DNA of 64,000 nucleotides from Chitinophaga sp. CF418 (GCF_900142925.1 NZ_FRCN01000022.1:1-64000); one strand, 5' to 3'; numbered from the stretch's first letter, positions 15,064 through 24,675 are shown. Translations and numbers: made by a program. Notes: generated from the letters alone by a model not told the origin.

Positions 15064-15239
15064 TCGCTGCGATTTCCCAAGGCGCGAACAGAGTTCGTTA
15101 TGCAGATAAGGAGGTTCAGTATAACTCGCTTTCCGAGATGCTGAAGTTGAAAGATCTTATGGAGAAGGAGCTTGGTCTTAAAAAGTCTGGCATTAAAACC
15201 ACATATGCCGGTTTTTCAAACGGTCTTAATAAGTGTTAA
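15030..15239 (+). CDS. gpW-like head-tail connector (69 aa)
   Basis: The protein has the size and pattern of lambda gpW: TTDQYTALVAAISQGANRV, then VQYNSLSEMLKLKDLMEKE. gpW stabilises packaged DNA and forms the tail docking site. It lies between terminase and portal, as W does in lambda. It overlaps the DnaA-like gene by 34 bases, and its stop overlaps the portal ATG. Confidence 0.65.
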   Translation: MAFTTDQYTALVAAISQGANRVRYADKEVQYNSLSEMLKLKDLMEKELGLKKSGIKTTYAGFSNGLNKC

Positions 15240-16756
15240 TGCAAAAGAGTTTTTTTGACAGAGCGATTGAGTTTGTTTCCCCGAAGCTGGCATTGCAGCG
15301 CTATCAGGCCAGAGCCGTTTTGCATGTTGTCAATAAGAACTATGACAAGATACTTAAGGCGGAGCAGAGAAAGTATGATGCCGCGTCCAAAGGGCGCCAC
15401 TACAGTGACTGGCATTCACCAAACCTCAGTGTTAACCAAGAGATTCTTCATGCGCTTTCTACGCTCAGGGAACGTAGCCGGGATCTATGCCGAAACAATG
15501 CATATGCAATAAATGCCGTGCGCGTACTCCGTAATAATGTTGTCGGTACCGGGATTATTCCAAATTTTAAGAAAGGACCGGGCATATCGGCATCAGCTCT
15601 GAATAAATTGAAAACTGCGTGGACAACCTGGGGCGGTAAGACGGGTTGTGATTATGATGACATGAACACGTTCTCCGGCTTGCAAAGCATGGTAATGCGC
15701 GTTGTTGCTGAATCAGGTGAATGCCTTGTGCGCCGGGTAAGGGGGACAAGTGAGGATGTGTTGCCGCTGCGCCTTCAGTTGCTGGAAGGAGATCGCATTG
15801 ATGGCAGCCATCACACTGGTACCTGGGACAGAGAAAACACGATTACCTATTATGGGATAAAGTTTGATAAATCTGGCAGACGACTGGGTTATTGGATTTA
15901 CAAGGGGCATCCCTCGGAGTATGGAGGAGAATCTGAATTTGTATCAGCAGATAATATAGTTCATATATATGAGGTTGAACGGCCTGGTCAAATTCGGGGC
16001 ATTCCTTTGTCATGTGGAGTTATGTTACGGATGAAGGACCTGGAGGATTATGAATTTACTGAAAGAATACGGAGTAAAGTTGCTGCTGCTTTTGCGGTAT
16101 TCGTTGTGGACAATTCTGTAGATGACGCTCCGACGCCTGGCAGTGCAGATGAAATAGAGCGCATTGAACCCGGGATGATCAAACATTTGGTGCCCGGTCA
16201 GGATATTAAGGTTGCTCAACCTCCTACCGTGCAAGGGTTTGGCGAGTTTGTGAAGAATAACCTTCGTGGAATTTCCGCCGGTTTTGGAACCTCATATGAA
16301 TCTCTAACAAACGATTATAGTAATGTGAATTTTTCGAGCGGCAGAATGGGTTGGATTGAAATGGGTCGGAATGTCGAGCACTTTCAGTTTAATATGATGA
16401 TCCCGCGGCTATGCGATAAAGTCCTTCCCTGGTTTATAGAGGCGTGTCAATTGAAGGGCATTATTGGATTTAACGTTGTAGTGGACGTATCCTGGACGCC
16501 ACCACGCAGAGAAATGATTGATCCGTATAAGGAGATACAAGCCCTGAAAGAAGGAATCCGCGCCGGTATTTATAGCTGGCAGGACGTTGTCAGAATGTGC
16601 GGTTACATCCCTGAGGAACTGAAGGAGGAACTGAAGCAGGATGCGGAAATGTGGGATACTCTTAAGCTGAGACCCACTGTTGATCCGCGATTTGACGCAA
16701 ACAGGCCCCCTGATGAATCGAACAAAATTGATGACTCTGAAAAAGCCCCCGAATAG
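15239..16756 (+). CDS. Portal protein (lambda GpB family)
   Basis: The start at ATG 15239 overlaps the previous TAA. The ~505-residue protein has the lambda-type portal pattern: RDLCRNNAYAINAVRVLRNN near residue 85, VVAESGECLVRR near 160, LLEGDRIDG near 180, RIRSKVAAAFAVFV near 275, and a C-terminal SWTPPRREMIDPYKE. It forms the dodecameric ring at the capsid vertex through which DNA is packaged. A strong terminator overlaps the 3' end. Confidence 0.85.
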   Translation: MQKSFFDRAIEFVSPKLALQRYQARAVLHVVNKNYDKILKAEQRKYDAASKGRHYSDWHSPNLSVNQEILHALSTLRERSRDLCRNNAYAINAVRVLRNNVVGTGIIPNFKKGPGISASALNKLKTAWTTWGGKTGCDYDDMNTFSGLQSMVMRVVAESGECLVRRVRGTSEDVLPLRLQLLEGDRIDGSHHTGTWDRENTITYYGIKFDKSGRRLGYWIYKGHPSEYGGESEFVSADNIVHIYEVERPGQIRGIPLSCGVMLRMKDLEDYEFTERIRSKVAAAFAVFVVDNSVDDAPTPGSADEIERIEPGMIKHLVPGQDIKVAQPPTVQGFGEFVKNNLRGISAGFGTSYESLTNDYSNVNFSSGRMGWIEMGRNVEHFQFNMMIPRLCDKVLPWFIEACQLKGIIGFNVVVDVSWTPPRREMIDPYKEIQALKEGIRAGIYSWQDVVRMCGYIPEELKEELKQDAEMWDTLKLRPTVDPRFDANRPPDESNKIDDSEKAPE

Positions 16757-16765
16757 GGGCTTTTT
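16740..16765 (+). terminator. Rho-independent terminator after portal gene
   Basis: AAAAAGCCCC (16740-16749) pairs with GGGGCTTTTT (16756-16765) around a 6-base loop, giving a GC-rich stem ending in a T-run. It separates the packaging genes from the capsid genes, so transcription of the capsid genes needs antitermination, leakage or a new promoter. Confidence 0.8.
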
Positions 16766-16770
16766 CACGC

Positions 16771-16799
16771 GCCTAAAGTTTGCCTAAAGTTTGCCTAAA
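16771..16799 (+). repeat. Triple direct repeat GCCTAAAGTTT, copy 1
   Basis: Three GCCTAAA units spaced at 11-base intervals lie directly after the terminator and 47 bases before the capsid gene. A base-for-base identical 29-base block lies at 27452-27480. The paired occurrence in late-gene junctions suggests a shared control or recombination element. Confidence 0.8.
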
Positions 16800-16845
16800 G
16801 GCGGGTCCATGCTCCCGTTATTTTTGCTTTAACGAATAACAAACA

Positions 16846-18840
16846 ATGCCAGGTAGTACACAAGAAAAGAGGCAACTGCCTAAATTATCCGCTCGTGCGC
16901 TTTTTCAGCCTGAGACTTATGATGCAGCTAACAACACAATTGAAGTGGTATTTGCAACAGAAACGCCTGTGTTAAGGAGTGTCTGGGGGGAACAATACTT
17001 TGAGGTATTAGTATGCGATGGGACCAGTGTGCGAATGGAGCGTATTAATCAGGGGGCACCGGTTCTCGATACTCATGATACCTGGAGTTTGCAATATCAA
17101 TTTGGTGTCGTTGAGCGGGCCTGGGTGGACGCTCAAAAGAAAGTTTGCAGGGCGCTGGTAAGGCTATCAACAACAGAAAAGGATAAAGATATTGTGGAGA
17201 AGATTAAGACGGGGATTATCCGTAATGTGTCTGTTGGATATCGTGTTTATGCGTATGAAATGGACGACGCACCGGAGAATAAGATTCCTACGATGCGGTG
17301 CACTGATTGGGAGCCCGCAGAAATATCCTTTGTGCCTGTACCTGCTGATCACAATAGTGGCGCGAGATCTTCGGATAACTCAATGAATGAAGTAACAATT
17401 TTTAAAAAATCAAATAAAACAGAAATGCCGGGATCTAATCCAAACGCAGCTACCGGTAATGAGCGGGCTGCCGAATCAACAACAACAACACAAACGGTGC
17501 AGCCAGCCGTTGCGAATACTGCAGCAACTGTCAATGAGGAGCAGGTCCGTAGCTCTGGCGCTGAGGCTGAACGCACTCGGGCGAAAGAGATCCGCACAGC
17601 GGTGAGGTCGGTGAAACTTCCTGAATCTTTCGGCGATGACCTTATTGATAAGGGTACATCGCTTGAACAGGCCAGAAAGTTAATTATTGATGAATTAGCA
17701 AAATCGGAAACTGCAGCTCCTGCGGTGCAGGCTGGGGTGCGTGTCAATGTAGATGATGACGACAAGCGTCGTGCAGCCACTATTGACGGCCTTTCTCTTC
17801 GCAGCGGATTTGTTAAGGAGAAGGACCTCAAGCCGGAACAGATATCGGCAGCGAGGCAGTTCAGGTCCTTAACATTGCTTGAGCTTGCAAAAGAATCTCT
17901 TACCCGTGCTGGAATTGATTATCGTGATTTGGACAAAATGGGTATTGTTTCCCGTGCGTTTACTTCCTCATCCAGCGATTTCCCGGTGTTATTGGAGGGC
18001 ACTACGCGAAGAGTATTGCTTTCTGCATATGCAGTAGTTGCTGACACCTGGCGCAAATGGTGTGCCGTAGGCAGCGTATCTAATTTTTTAGAACATAAAC
18101 GCCTTCGGTTGGGCAGCTTGTCCAGATTGGATAAGGTGGAGGAGAACGGGGAGTTCAAAAACAAAAACATAACCGATGCTGAATCTGAGTCCGCAAGCAT
18201 CGATACTTACGGTAACATCATTGGTATCACGAGGAAGATGATAGTGAATGATGATCTTGCCGGGTTTACACGAATTGCGCAGATGTTCGGTCGTGCAGCT
18301 GCCAGGTCAATTGAAATTGACGCCTACAAGCTTCTTGCATCCAACCCGACAATGAGTGATAACATTGCTTTGTTTCATGCAAGTCATGGCAATTTGGCCA
18401 CAGGCGCTGCAATGACGGTTGATTCATTTGATGCGTTGAGGGTAAAAATGGCATCTCAAGAAGATAAGGATAGCAATGATATTCTTGATCTCCGTCCTAG
18501 CATTTTGCTTTGTAGTATTTCGCAAGGCGGCACGGCTAAAGTTATCAATGGCGCGGAGTTCGATCCCGATGCGGCAAATAAACTGCAGAAGCCGAACAAG
18601 TCTCGTGGATTGTTCGATACCATTGTAGATACTGCAAGAATTACAGGTAACGAATACTATGCTTTCGCAGATCCTTCTATTGAGCCGGTAATTGAAGTGA
18701 ACTTCTTGGATGGAAATCAAACTCCATTTATGGACAGTGAAGATGGCTTCACTGTCGATGGTGTGAGATGGAAGGTTCGTCACGATTACGGTATTGATGC
18801 TATCGGCTGGCGTGGTGCGGTAAAGAACCCTGGCGCGTAA
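16846..18840 (+). CDS. Fused prohead protease and major capsid protein
   Basis: Residues ~1-175 match HK97-type prohead serine proteases. LDTHDTW contains His77, IIRNVSVGYRVYAYE contains Ser129, and the segment WEPAEISFVPVPAD closes the domain. A Gln/Thr/Ala-rich linker with a coiled-coil delta-like part (about 180-320) follows. Residues ~330-664 resemble Mu-like major head subunit gpT (GTTRRVLLSAY, YGNIIGITRKMIVNDDL, GRAAARSIEIDAY). The protease should cut itself and free the capsid domain during maturation. A single 664-residue polypeptide carrying both activities is known in some phages. Confidence 0.8.
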   Translation: MPGSTQEKRQLPKLSARALFQPETYDAANNTIEVVFATETPVLRSVWGEQYFEVLVCDGTSVRMERINQGAPVLDTHDTWSLQYQFGVVERAWVDAQKKVCRALVRLSTTEKDKDIVEKIKTGIIRNVSVGYRVYAYEMDDAPENKIPTMRCTDWEPAEISFVPVPADHNSGARSSDNSMNEVTIFKKSNKTEMPGSNPNAATGNERAAESTTTTQTVQPAVANTAATVNEEQVRSSGAEAERTRAKEIRTAVRSVKLPESFGDDLIDKGTSLEQARKLIIDELAKSETAAPAVQAGVRVNVDDDDKRRAATIDGLSLRSGFVKEKDLKPEQISAARQFRSLTLLELAKESLTRAGIDYRDLDKMGIVSRAFTSSSSDFPVLLEGTTRRVLLSAYAVVADTWRKWCAVGSVSNFLEHKRLRLGSLSRLDKVEENGEFKNKNITDAESESASIDTYGNIIGITRKMIVNDDLAGFTRIAQMFGRAAARSIEIDAYKLLASNPTMSDNIALFHASHGNLATGAAMTVDSFDALRVKMASQEDKDSNDILDLRPSILLCSISQGGTAKVINGAEFDPDAANKLQKPNKSRGLFDTIVDTARITGNEYYAFADPSIEPVIEVNFLDGNQTPFMDSEDGFTVDGVRWKVRHDYGIDAIGWRGAVKNPGA

Positions 18841-18906
18841 ATCATATCCTCATAATTAGTTGGGTGAGCAATCGCCCACCACATTTCTTTAAAGCACAAA
18901 AATCAA

Positions 18907-19242
18907 ATGGCACAAAATTATATTCAGCCTGGTAATGTGATCCCTATCGTTGCGCCTGCCGGCGGTTATGTCACAGAGCAGGTGGTAAAATCAGGATCTA
19001 TTGTAGGCATTGCGCTTGGGTCTGCGCCTCAGGATAGTATCTGTGAGGTAGCCTTGGAGGGCGTTTGGCAGGTTGCAAAAGCAACAGGTGCTGCATGGGT
19101 TCCCGGAGACAAGCTTTATTGGGATGCGGCAGCATTAAACTTTACAAAGACGGCAACCAGCAACACCGCTGCTGGCTACGCATTTGCGTCAGCCGCCACG
19201 GGCGACACTACTGGTCAGATACTCCTAAGGCAAATTGCGTAA
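18907..19242 (+). CDS. DUF2190-type capsid decoration protein
   Basis: A Gly/Ala-rich 111-residue protein with APAGGYVTEQVVKSGSIVGI and VALEGVWQVAKATGAAWVPGD, a pattern of DUF2190 proteins that are placed directly after major capsid genes and are thought to cement or decorate capsids. The gene stop overlaps the next ATG (TAATG). Confidence 0.8.
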   Translation: MAQNYIQPGNVIPIVAPAGGYVTEQVVKSGSIVGIALGSAPQDSICEVALEGVWQVAKATGAAWVPGDKLYWDAAALNFTKTATSNTAAGYAFASAATGDTTGQILLRQIA

Positions 19243-19577
19243 TGAACCTGTTCGATGGACTGCAGGCTGCGGCTCAGAGTATTGTAAGCAGCACATTTGG
19301 CTATGACGCAACATGGACTCCGTCAACGGGAGGTGACACTTTATCTGCGCGGGTGCTGTTCATCTCACCAACCGACCTGGAGAAGGTTAGCGATCAGGAG
19401 TATGTTTCAGCAGGGCCTCGAATGGAATATTTCTCTGGCCAATTCCCTGGATTGTTGGATTTGGTTTTGGATCGAAGCCTGGAAGTTGTTACTGTTAATG
19501 GCATCCAATACCGTAGTGTTCATGGTAAGGCTGACTATGACGGCAAAACTATTAAGATTTATTTAGAACCAGCATGA
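19242..19577 (+). CDS. Putative head-tail attachment protein (111 aa)
   Basis: The chosen ATG at 19242 overlaps the previous stop. The 111-residue product is beta-rich (TLSARVLFISPTDLEKVSDQ, then RSLEVVTVNGIQYRSVHG), and its size and position match gpFII/stopper-like head-tail joining proteins. The assignment rests mostly on synteny. Confidence 0.55.
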   Translation: MNLFDGLQAAAQSIVSSTFGYDATWTPSTGGDTLSARVLFISPTDLEKVSDQEYVSAGPRMEYFSGQFPGLLDLVLDRSLEVVTVNGIQYRSVHGKADYDGKTIKIYLEPA

Positions 19578-20056
19578 ACATCTACCCAATACAACAGAGC
19601 ATAGTCCAGAAGCTACAATCTGTTTTTTCTGCGCTATCGCTACCCTTCGAAGGAAGAGATTTACCAGACACTAGCAAGGACTATGATACTGCGGTTGTAA
19701 GCCCCATTGTCTATGTTGTATATGCGGGTAGCACTGCGAGTCCATCGGTGACAGCCAACACTATTGCACAGGAGCGCCGACTCCGGTTTAATGCGGAAAT
19801 CCATAGCCGACTGCTTTATAGAAGCAACGGCATGTTTGTCGCAAGAGATATGGTCGAGCAGGCGCTGATAGGATTCAAGCCTGCCAACTGTCAGAGACTT
19901 TACCTGCTGCAGGATGATATAGCACAATCCCCGGATGATCCAAAATTGTGGGTACACGCTATGCAGTTTGAGTGTGTGACAATGTTGGTTCAGAAGGATG
20001 AATCGGACCCAATTATTATTCCATCATTTCAGGAATTAATCGCAAAAGAACCATGA
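19574..20056 (+). CDS. Gp37/DUF1834-like tail terminator protein
   Basis: A 160-residue protein with the pattern of Mu-like Gp37 proteins: an N-terminal helix, then a strand-rich region with SPIVYVVYAGS and LRFNAEIHSRLLYRSNG. In contractile phages this position, directly before the sheath gene, is occupied by the tail terminator. It overlaps both neighbours by 4 bases. Confidence 0.6.
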   Translation: MNIYPIQQSIVQKLQSVFSALSLPFEGRDLPDTSKDYDTAVVSPIVYVVYAGSTASPSVTANTIAQERRLRFNAEIHSRLLYRSNGMFVARDMVEQALIGFKPANCQRLYLLQDDIAQSPDDPKLWVHAMQFECVTMLVQKDESDPIIIPSFQELIAKEP

Positions 20057-20265
20057 AGTCATTCAAATACATAGGTAGCCAGGCACATAATTCTACTATC
20101 CTCGTGGGTGATGAGGGTAACAAGACAACTGAAGACATTCGCCTTGCTCCAGGTGATACCGCAATCTTGCCGGAGGATCACCCTGTCATTCAGTCTTTGA
20201 TTGCAGGCGGCCTGCTTCAGGAAATCAAAACAACAACTACTACAACAACATCAAATAAAAAATAA
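20053..20265 (+). CDS. Small pre-sheath protein (70 aa)
   Basis: A short protein with the core DIRLAPGDTAILPEDHPVIQ and a tail of nine threonines interrupted by nothing but Ser/Lys. It resembles the DUF2635-like small proteins that precede the sheath gene in Mu-like phages. Its stop overlaps the sheath ATG. Confidence 0.6.
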   Translation: MKSFKYIGSQAHNSTILVGDEGNKTTEDIRLAPGDTAILPEDHPVIQSLIAGGLLQEIKTTTTTTTSNKK

Positions 20266-21686
20266 TGGCAACAGATTACCTACACGGGGTCGAAACGATC
20301 GAGTTGGAAATTGGTGGTCAGACCTTGTCAGTTGTTAAATCATCTGTGATCGCTCTGCCGGGCATTGCGCCGGTGGGTGTAAAGAATGTACTCACGCTTT
20401 GCACTACAGCTACCGACGACGCACAGTTTGGTAAGCCGCTGCCAGGTTTCAATATCCCTAAAGCACTGCAGATTATCCGCTCTATTGCTGGCAGTACTCC
20501 TGTACTGGTTGTGAATACATTTGATGCGACCGCAAACACGGCTAGTGTGACCTCTGAATCTCAGACGGTCACTAATGGTGCGCTCAAGCTGGCATTTGCC
20601 CCTATTGGTGCGGTAACCATTAAGTTAAATGATGGTACCACAGATGCGCCGATTGTTAAGGGTACAGATTATACGCTCGACGAATACGGCAACTTCAAAG
20701 TGATCAGCGCCAATATTTATAACGGCACAGTGTACAAGTTCACCTACAAAAAGTTGGATGCGTCTACCGTAACGACCTCTCAGCTCATAGGGTCTGTTGA
20801 TTCAAATAGCAACCGTACGGGGATGGCGCTTTACGATCTTGCCTTCAACCTGTTTGGTTTTACTCCCAAGGTTTTTGCCGCCCCAACTTATAGCAGCCTG
20901 TCTGCGATTGCTACGGCACTTAAGGCCGCAGCAGCAAAGTTCAGATCTGTATACTTGCTGGACGCACCATACGGCACGACGATCCCGGGAGCAATTGCGG
21001 GTCGTGGCGTCGCTGGTAGTCTAGTATTCAATACAAGTGACGAACGCGCCTATTTGCTTTATCCTTATTTAAAGACCTGGGACGACTATTCTCAGGCGGA
21101 TCAGGATTACCCTTACTCCGCGTTCATGGCAGGATTGATCGCGAAAACCGACCGTGAGCGCGGTTACTGGTATTCTCCAAGCAACAAGGAAATCTCCGCC
21201 GCAACTGGAAGTGAACGGCCAATTCAATGGAGTATCAATGATGCGAACTGCGAGGCTAACCAGCTAAATGCTGCCGGTATTACTACCATTGCCGCCGGGT
21301 ATGGTACTGGTATACGCGCCTGGGGAAACAGAGATGCGGCATTCCCGACATCCACATCGATCAAGAATTTTCTGGCAATTCGAAGAGCCGATGACATCGT
21401 GATAGAGTCGATGGAGCTGGCTGCGTTGCCATACGTTGACGAGCCAATGAACCAGGCATTAATCGATACAATAAGAGAAGCAGGTAATAATTTTATTAGA
21501 GTGCTGGTACAACGTGGGGCCTGCCTCCCAGGTAGTAGGGTTGAATATCACAAGGAAGACAATTCTGCATCCGAGCTGGCGGCAGGTAAGTTAACTCTAC
21601 GCCGTGTATATATGTTCCCGCCTCCGTTGGAACGCCTGACTTATAAAGACATTCTGGACATCAGTCTCCTTAACCAATTTAATTAA
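20265..21686 (+). CDS. Contractile tail sheath protein
   Basis: The 473-residue protein follows the tail-sheath family: an N-terminal beta-rich part with GVETIELEIGGQTL and SSVIALPGIAPVG, a central domain with AFMAGLIAKTDRERGYWYSPSN, and a C-terminal domain with RRADDIVIESMELAALPY, the part that forms the helical sheath mesh. It proves a myovirus-type contractile tail. Confidence 0.9.
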   Translation: MATDYLHGVETIELEIGGQTLSVVKSSVIALPGIAPVGVKNVLTLCTTATDDAQFGKPLPGFNIPKALQIIRSIAGSTPVLVVNTFDATANTASVTSESQTVTNGALKLAFAPIGAVTIKLNDGTTDAPIVKGTDYTLDEYGNFKVISANIYNGTVYKFTYKKLDASTVTTSQLIGSVDSNSNRTGMALYDLAFNLFGFTPKVFAAPTYSSLSAIATALKAAAAKFRSVYLLDAPYGTTIPGAIAGRGVAGSLVFNTSDERAYLLYPYLKTWDDYSQADQDYPYSAFMAGLIAKTDRERGYWYSPSNKEISAATGSERPIQWSINDANCEANQLNAAGITTIAAGYGTGIRAWGNRDAAFPTSTSIKNFLAIRRADDIVIESMELAALPYVDEPMNQALIDTIREAGNNFIRVLVQRGACLPGSRVEYHKEDNSASELAAGKLTLRRVYMFPPPLERLTYKDILDISLLNQFN

Positions 21687-21691
21687 TTCAA

Positions 21692-22216
21692 ATGGCAGAG
21701 ATAAAGATTAATAGGCTGCTGAACGCTAACGTATACAGTGAAGGTCAGAGTCTCCTGGGTAAGGTGGAAGAGGTATCACTGCCTGCTATTACCGCTAATG
21801 ACACAGATCTCAAAGTGCTTGGGTTGATGATGACCACCAAGATACCAGGTGGGCTTGAGGCGATGTCTGGTAAGATGAAATTCAACGCGGTATATCCTGA
21901 GATTATATCGCTGTTTGGTAATCCTTTTCAGGCGAGAAGGATTCAGGTTCGCGGTAACCTTCAAACGTATAATACTGATGGTCTGCAATCTGAAGTCCCC
22001 GCTGTTGCGTTTATGACCGTTCGATTTAAGCATGCATTGCCGGGGATAACCCTTAAGATGAACGACAATCCGGAGCAGGAGTCAGAATTCAACTGTTCTT
22101 ACTACAGGCTAGAAGTGGACGGGGTAACGATGATAGAGGTCGACGCTTTTGCTAACATATTTTTCGTTTCTGGTATTGATGTTAATAGCCAATACCGGAT
22201 TAACCTTGGATATTAA
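21692..22216 (+). CDS. Major tail tube protein (FII family)
   Basis: The 174-residue product follows the P2 FII family: NRLLNANVYSEGQSLLGKVE at the N terminus, then MMTTKIPGGLEAMSGKMKF and VRFKHALPGITLKMND. It forms the inner tail tube inside the sheath. Its position right after the sheath is standard. Confidence 0.9.
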   Translation: MAEIKINRLLNANVYSEGQSLLGKVEEVSLPAITANDTDLKVLGLMMTTKIPGGLEAMSGKMKFNAVYPEIISLFGNPFQARRIQVRGNLQTYNTDGLQSEVPAVAFMTVRFKHALPGITLKMNDNPEQESEFNCSYYRLEVDGVTMIEVDAFANIFFVSGIDVNSQYRINLGY

Positions 22217-22287
22217 CAAGTTCAAATAACACAAACGGGCTGTCTGTTTTATCGCAGTCAGCCCTTAAACTTTTCATTAAAAAATAA

Positions 22288-22674
22288 ATGATGGAAAATT
22301 CAACCGAAACAAAAATAGTGGATCATGCCCCTGTGCTCGCTTATCCCACCACGACTGATGCTGACGGGTTCTTTTTTGCCGACGAAGCTGATGCCGAGAT
22401 GAAAATATATACCAAGGTATATGACAACGGTAATAAGATCAAAAAGACAACTTTGCCCACTTCTGGTAAAATTGCCGTAGTTCGGGAGCTTATAGCAAAA
22501 GAGACCAAGGACGTAGCCCGATTCATGGATAAGGACGCTGAGAGGTACCAGATGGCTGGTGTTGCTGTGGCTACTACATTGGACGGATCTAGGGTGGCGT
22601 TTGAGGTCATTGAAATGCTTAAATGGAAGGATTACCAGCGACTTCTTGCGATGCATACAGACTTAAATTTTTAG
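22288..22674 (+). CDS. Tail assembly chaperone, short form
   Basis: The 128-residue upstream product of the tail chaperone pair. It is mostly helical with a beta-rich centre (LPTSGKIAVVRELIAKETKD), and it occupies the G / E position between tube and tape measure. A -1 frameshift at its end makes the longer form. Translation starts at one of two adjacent ATGs (22288 or 22291). Confidence 0.75.
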   Translation: MMENSTETKIVDHAPVLAYPTTTDADGFFFADEADAEMKIYTKVYDNGNKIKKTTLPTSGKIAVVRELIAKETKDVARFMDKDAERYQMAGVAVATTLDGSRVAFEVIEMLKWKDYQRLLAMHTDLNF

Positions 22675-22838
22675 TAAGCCGTAATACGATAGCCTATACG
22701 GCATCGTATTACGGGCTCAACCCCTTAGAGGTTGAAGGCTGGAAGTCATCTCAGGTGATTGAGTGGTTCAATGAGGCAATAGAGATTGAAGACCAGAAGG
22801 CAAAAGCGACTGAAAAAGCAATGAATAAAAATGGCTAA
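22288..22838 (+). CDS. Tail assembly chaperone, -1 frameshift long form
   Basis: The slippery heptamer A AAT TTT (22665-22671) sits in the right phase, one codon before the TAG stop. A 7-base spacer and a perfect 12-bp stem (22679-22690/22703-22714, loop of 12) follow. Shifting back one base reads into the frame ending at 22838 and gives a 183-residue product whose extra 55 residues include NTIAYTASYYGLNP. In many long-tailed phages the G and G-T proteins made this way help tape-measure folding and tail assembly. It overlaps the tape-measure start. Confidence 0.8.
22665..22714 (+). promoter_or_regulatory. Programmed -1 ribosomal frameshift signal
   Basis: AAATTTT heptamer at 22665-22671, 7-base spacer, then a perfect 12-bp stem-loop. 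The heptamer satisfies X-XXY-YYZ, and the spacing is within the usual 5-9 bases. Confidence 0.85.
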
Positions 22839-24663
22839 GGATATCAAATTTGCGCTTATTCTGGCCGCTACTGATAAAGCTAGTGCGGTTATAAAAAAGG
22901 CGTTTGCAAATGCCGAAAAACATGCAAAAGGGCTGTCTAATGTCGGCAATAGGATGCAAGAGATCGGCGAAAAGGGCATGGTAGCCGGTGGGATCATGAC
23001 CGCTTTCTTTGGGAAAACTATTGCTGATGCCAGGGAGAGTGCAATTGCCCAGGCGAAAGTAATTCAGGGGTATGAGACCATGGGACGCACGGCCAAGGAG
23101 GCTCAAGAGTTAATCGACTTCGCCGGGAAAAAGCAATATGAATGGGGAATTGTTGATGAAAAAATAGTTGACGCTGGAGGTAAGTTAGGAACATTTTCCA
23201 ACCTGTTTGTGGCGGCGGCGAAGAAGAATGATATATTTAACAGATCCCTACAAGCAGCATTTGATCTTCAAGCTAAGGGATTTGGAGACGCGTCCGCAAA
23301 TGCAGTTCAACTTGGGAAGGCGATGCAGGATCCGGTAAGGGGCGCGGCCGCTTTGTCAAAAACTGGTACCCTGAATAAATCCGATATAGCTATAATCAAG
23401 CAGATAGCTGCGACGAAGGGACTCGGTGCAGCTCAGCTGTATATCATCAAGGCGATAGAGAAACAGGTTAAGGGCACGGCAGCCGCAGCGGCAGATCCAT
23501 TGAAAGTGCTCGAGATAGGCGCTGGGGATACCAGCGAGGCGATCGGCAACGGGCTCTTGCCCCAGGTTAATAAATATGCTAAAAGCCTCGGACAGACTAT
23601 GCCGAAGGTTATCGCCTTTGCAGACAAACATAGGCCATTGATACTAGCCATTGCCAAGGCATCTGTCGGACTGCTGGCCTTTAGTGCCGGTCTTAAGGTT
23701 GTGGGATTCGCTTTTTCAGGATTGAGCACTACAATTACGACGGCAAGTAAGATCGCAAAGTTTTCCCGAGAGATAGGTTTAGCCGGTAAGATCGCAGCGG
23801 GTGCGAAAAGTGGATTTGATGCGATGAAGTTTGGCGCATTCGCGATGCAGTATCATCTAAAATTTTCTGTAATACCTGCTTTAAAGGCCGCCGGAACGTC
23901 GGTAATTAAGTTCGGTGCAACTCTGCTTGCAAGCCCAATCACATGGTATGTGCTTGCCGCCGTGGCCCTTGCTGCAGTAGTTTACGTTGTCATTCGGAAC
24001 TGGGATAAAATATCCGCTTTCTTCGCTCGATTATGGCAGGGGATTAAAAATCTATTCAGCAAATTTGTGCAGTGGGCGAAATTCTTGTTTATGAACTTCA
24101 CACCATACGGGCTTATCATACAAGCATGGATGAAACTTGCGCCGCATTTTGGGGAGATATGGGAGAAAGTAAAAGATGTTTTTAAGAAGGCGTGGCAGTG
24201 GATTGCCAATCTGGGCGGAAAGTTTCTTGATGCCGGTAAGAATATTGTTTCCAGCATAGCAAAAGGTATGGTAGCAATGGCTCAGGCACCGGTTAAGGCA
24301 ATAATGGCGATAGTGAAGAAGATACGTAATTTCCTTCCATTCAGTCCTGCCAAGGAGGGAGCATTAAGGGATATACATAAGGTAAAGCTCGTAGAAACAA
24401 TCGCTCAGAGTATAACAGCTAAACCTCTTGTTTCCGCAATGGGCAAGGCTACTGATCAATTATACAATCAATTGAATAGCCCCCGACCTGTGTACAATGG
24501 ATCTCGTAGTAACGTCACTCAAATTACCTTTTCTCCTACGATTCAACTATCAGGCACTGCCACTCAGTCAGATGCACAGATGATCTCCGACAATCTCAGG
24601 TCAGAGTTTAAGAAGATGTTGCGTGATTATGAAATGCAGAAAGGGCGTGTTGCATTCGGTTAA
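22831..24663 (+). CDS. Tail tape measure protein
   Basis: A 610-residue protein with Ala/Lys-rich helices at the N terminus. Hydrophobic segments occur in the middle (near 270-295, and VLAAVALAAVVYVVI near 373-388), and a C-terminal region with FLPFSPAKEGALRDI is typical of Mu-like tape measure proteins. It sets tail length and is ejected with the DNA. The short length agrees with a fairly short tail. Confidence 0.85.
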   Translation: MAKDIKFALILAATDKASAVIKKAFANAEKHAKGLSNVGNRMQEIGEKGMVAGGIMTAFFGKTIADARESAIAQAKVIQGYETMGRTAKEAQELIDFAGKKQYEWGIVDEKIVDAGGKLGTFSNLFVAAAKKNDIFNRSLQAAFDLQAKGFGDASANAVQLGKAMQDPVRGAAALSKTGTLNKSDIAIIKQIAATKGLGAAQLYIIKAIEKQVKGTAAAAADPLKVLEIGAGDTSEAIGNGLLPQVNKYAKSLGQTMPKVIAFADKHRPLILAIAKASVGLLAFSAGLKVVGFAFSGLSTTITTASKIAKFSREIGLAGKIAAGAKSGFDAMKFGAFAMQYHLKFSVIPALKAAGTSVIKFGATLLASPITWYVLAAVALAAVVYVVIRNWDKISAFFARLWQGIKNLFSKFVQWAKFLFMNFTPYGLIIQAWMKLAPHFGEIWEKVKDVFKKAWQWIANLGGKFLDAGKNIVSSIAKGMVAMAQAPVKAIMAIVKKIRNFLPFSPAKEGALRDIHKVKLVETIAQSITAKPLVSAMGKATDQLYNQLNSPRPVYNGSRSNVTQITFSPTIQLSGTATQSDAQMISDNLRSEFKKMLRDYEMQKGRVAFG

Positions 24664-24675
24664 AAAAAATTGCTT

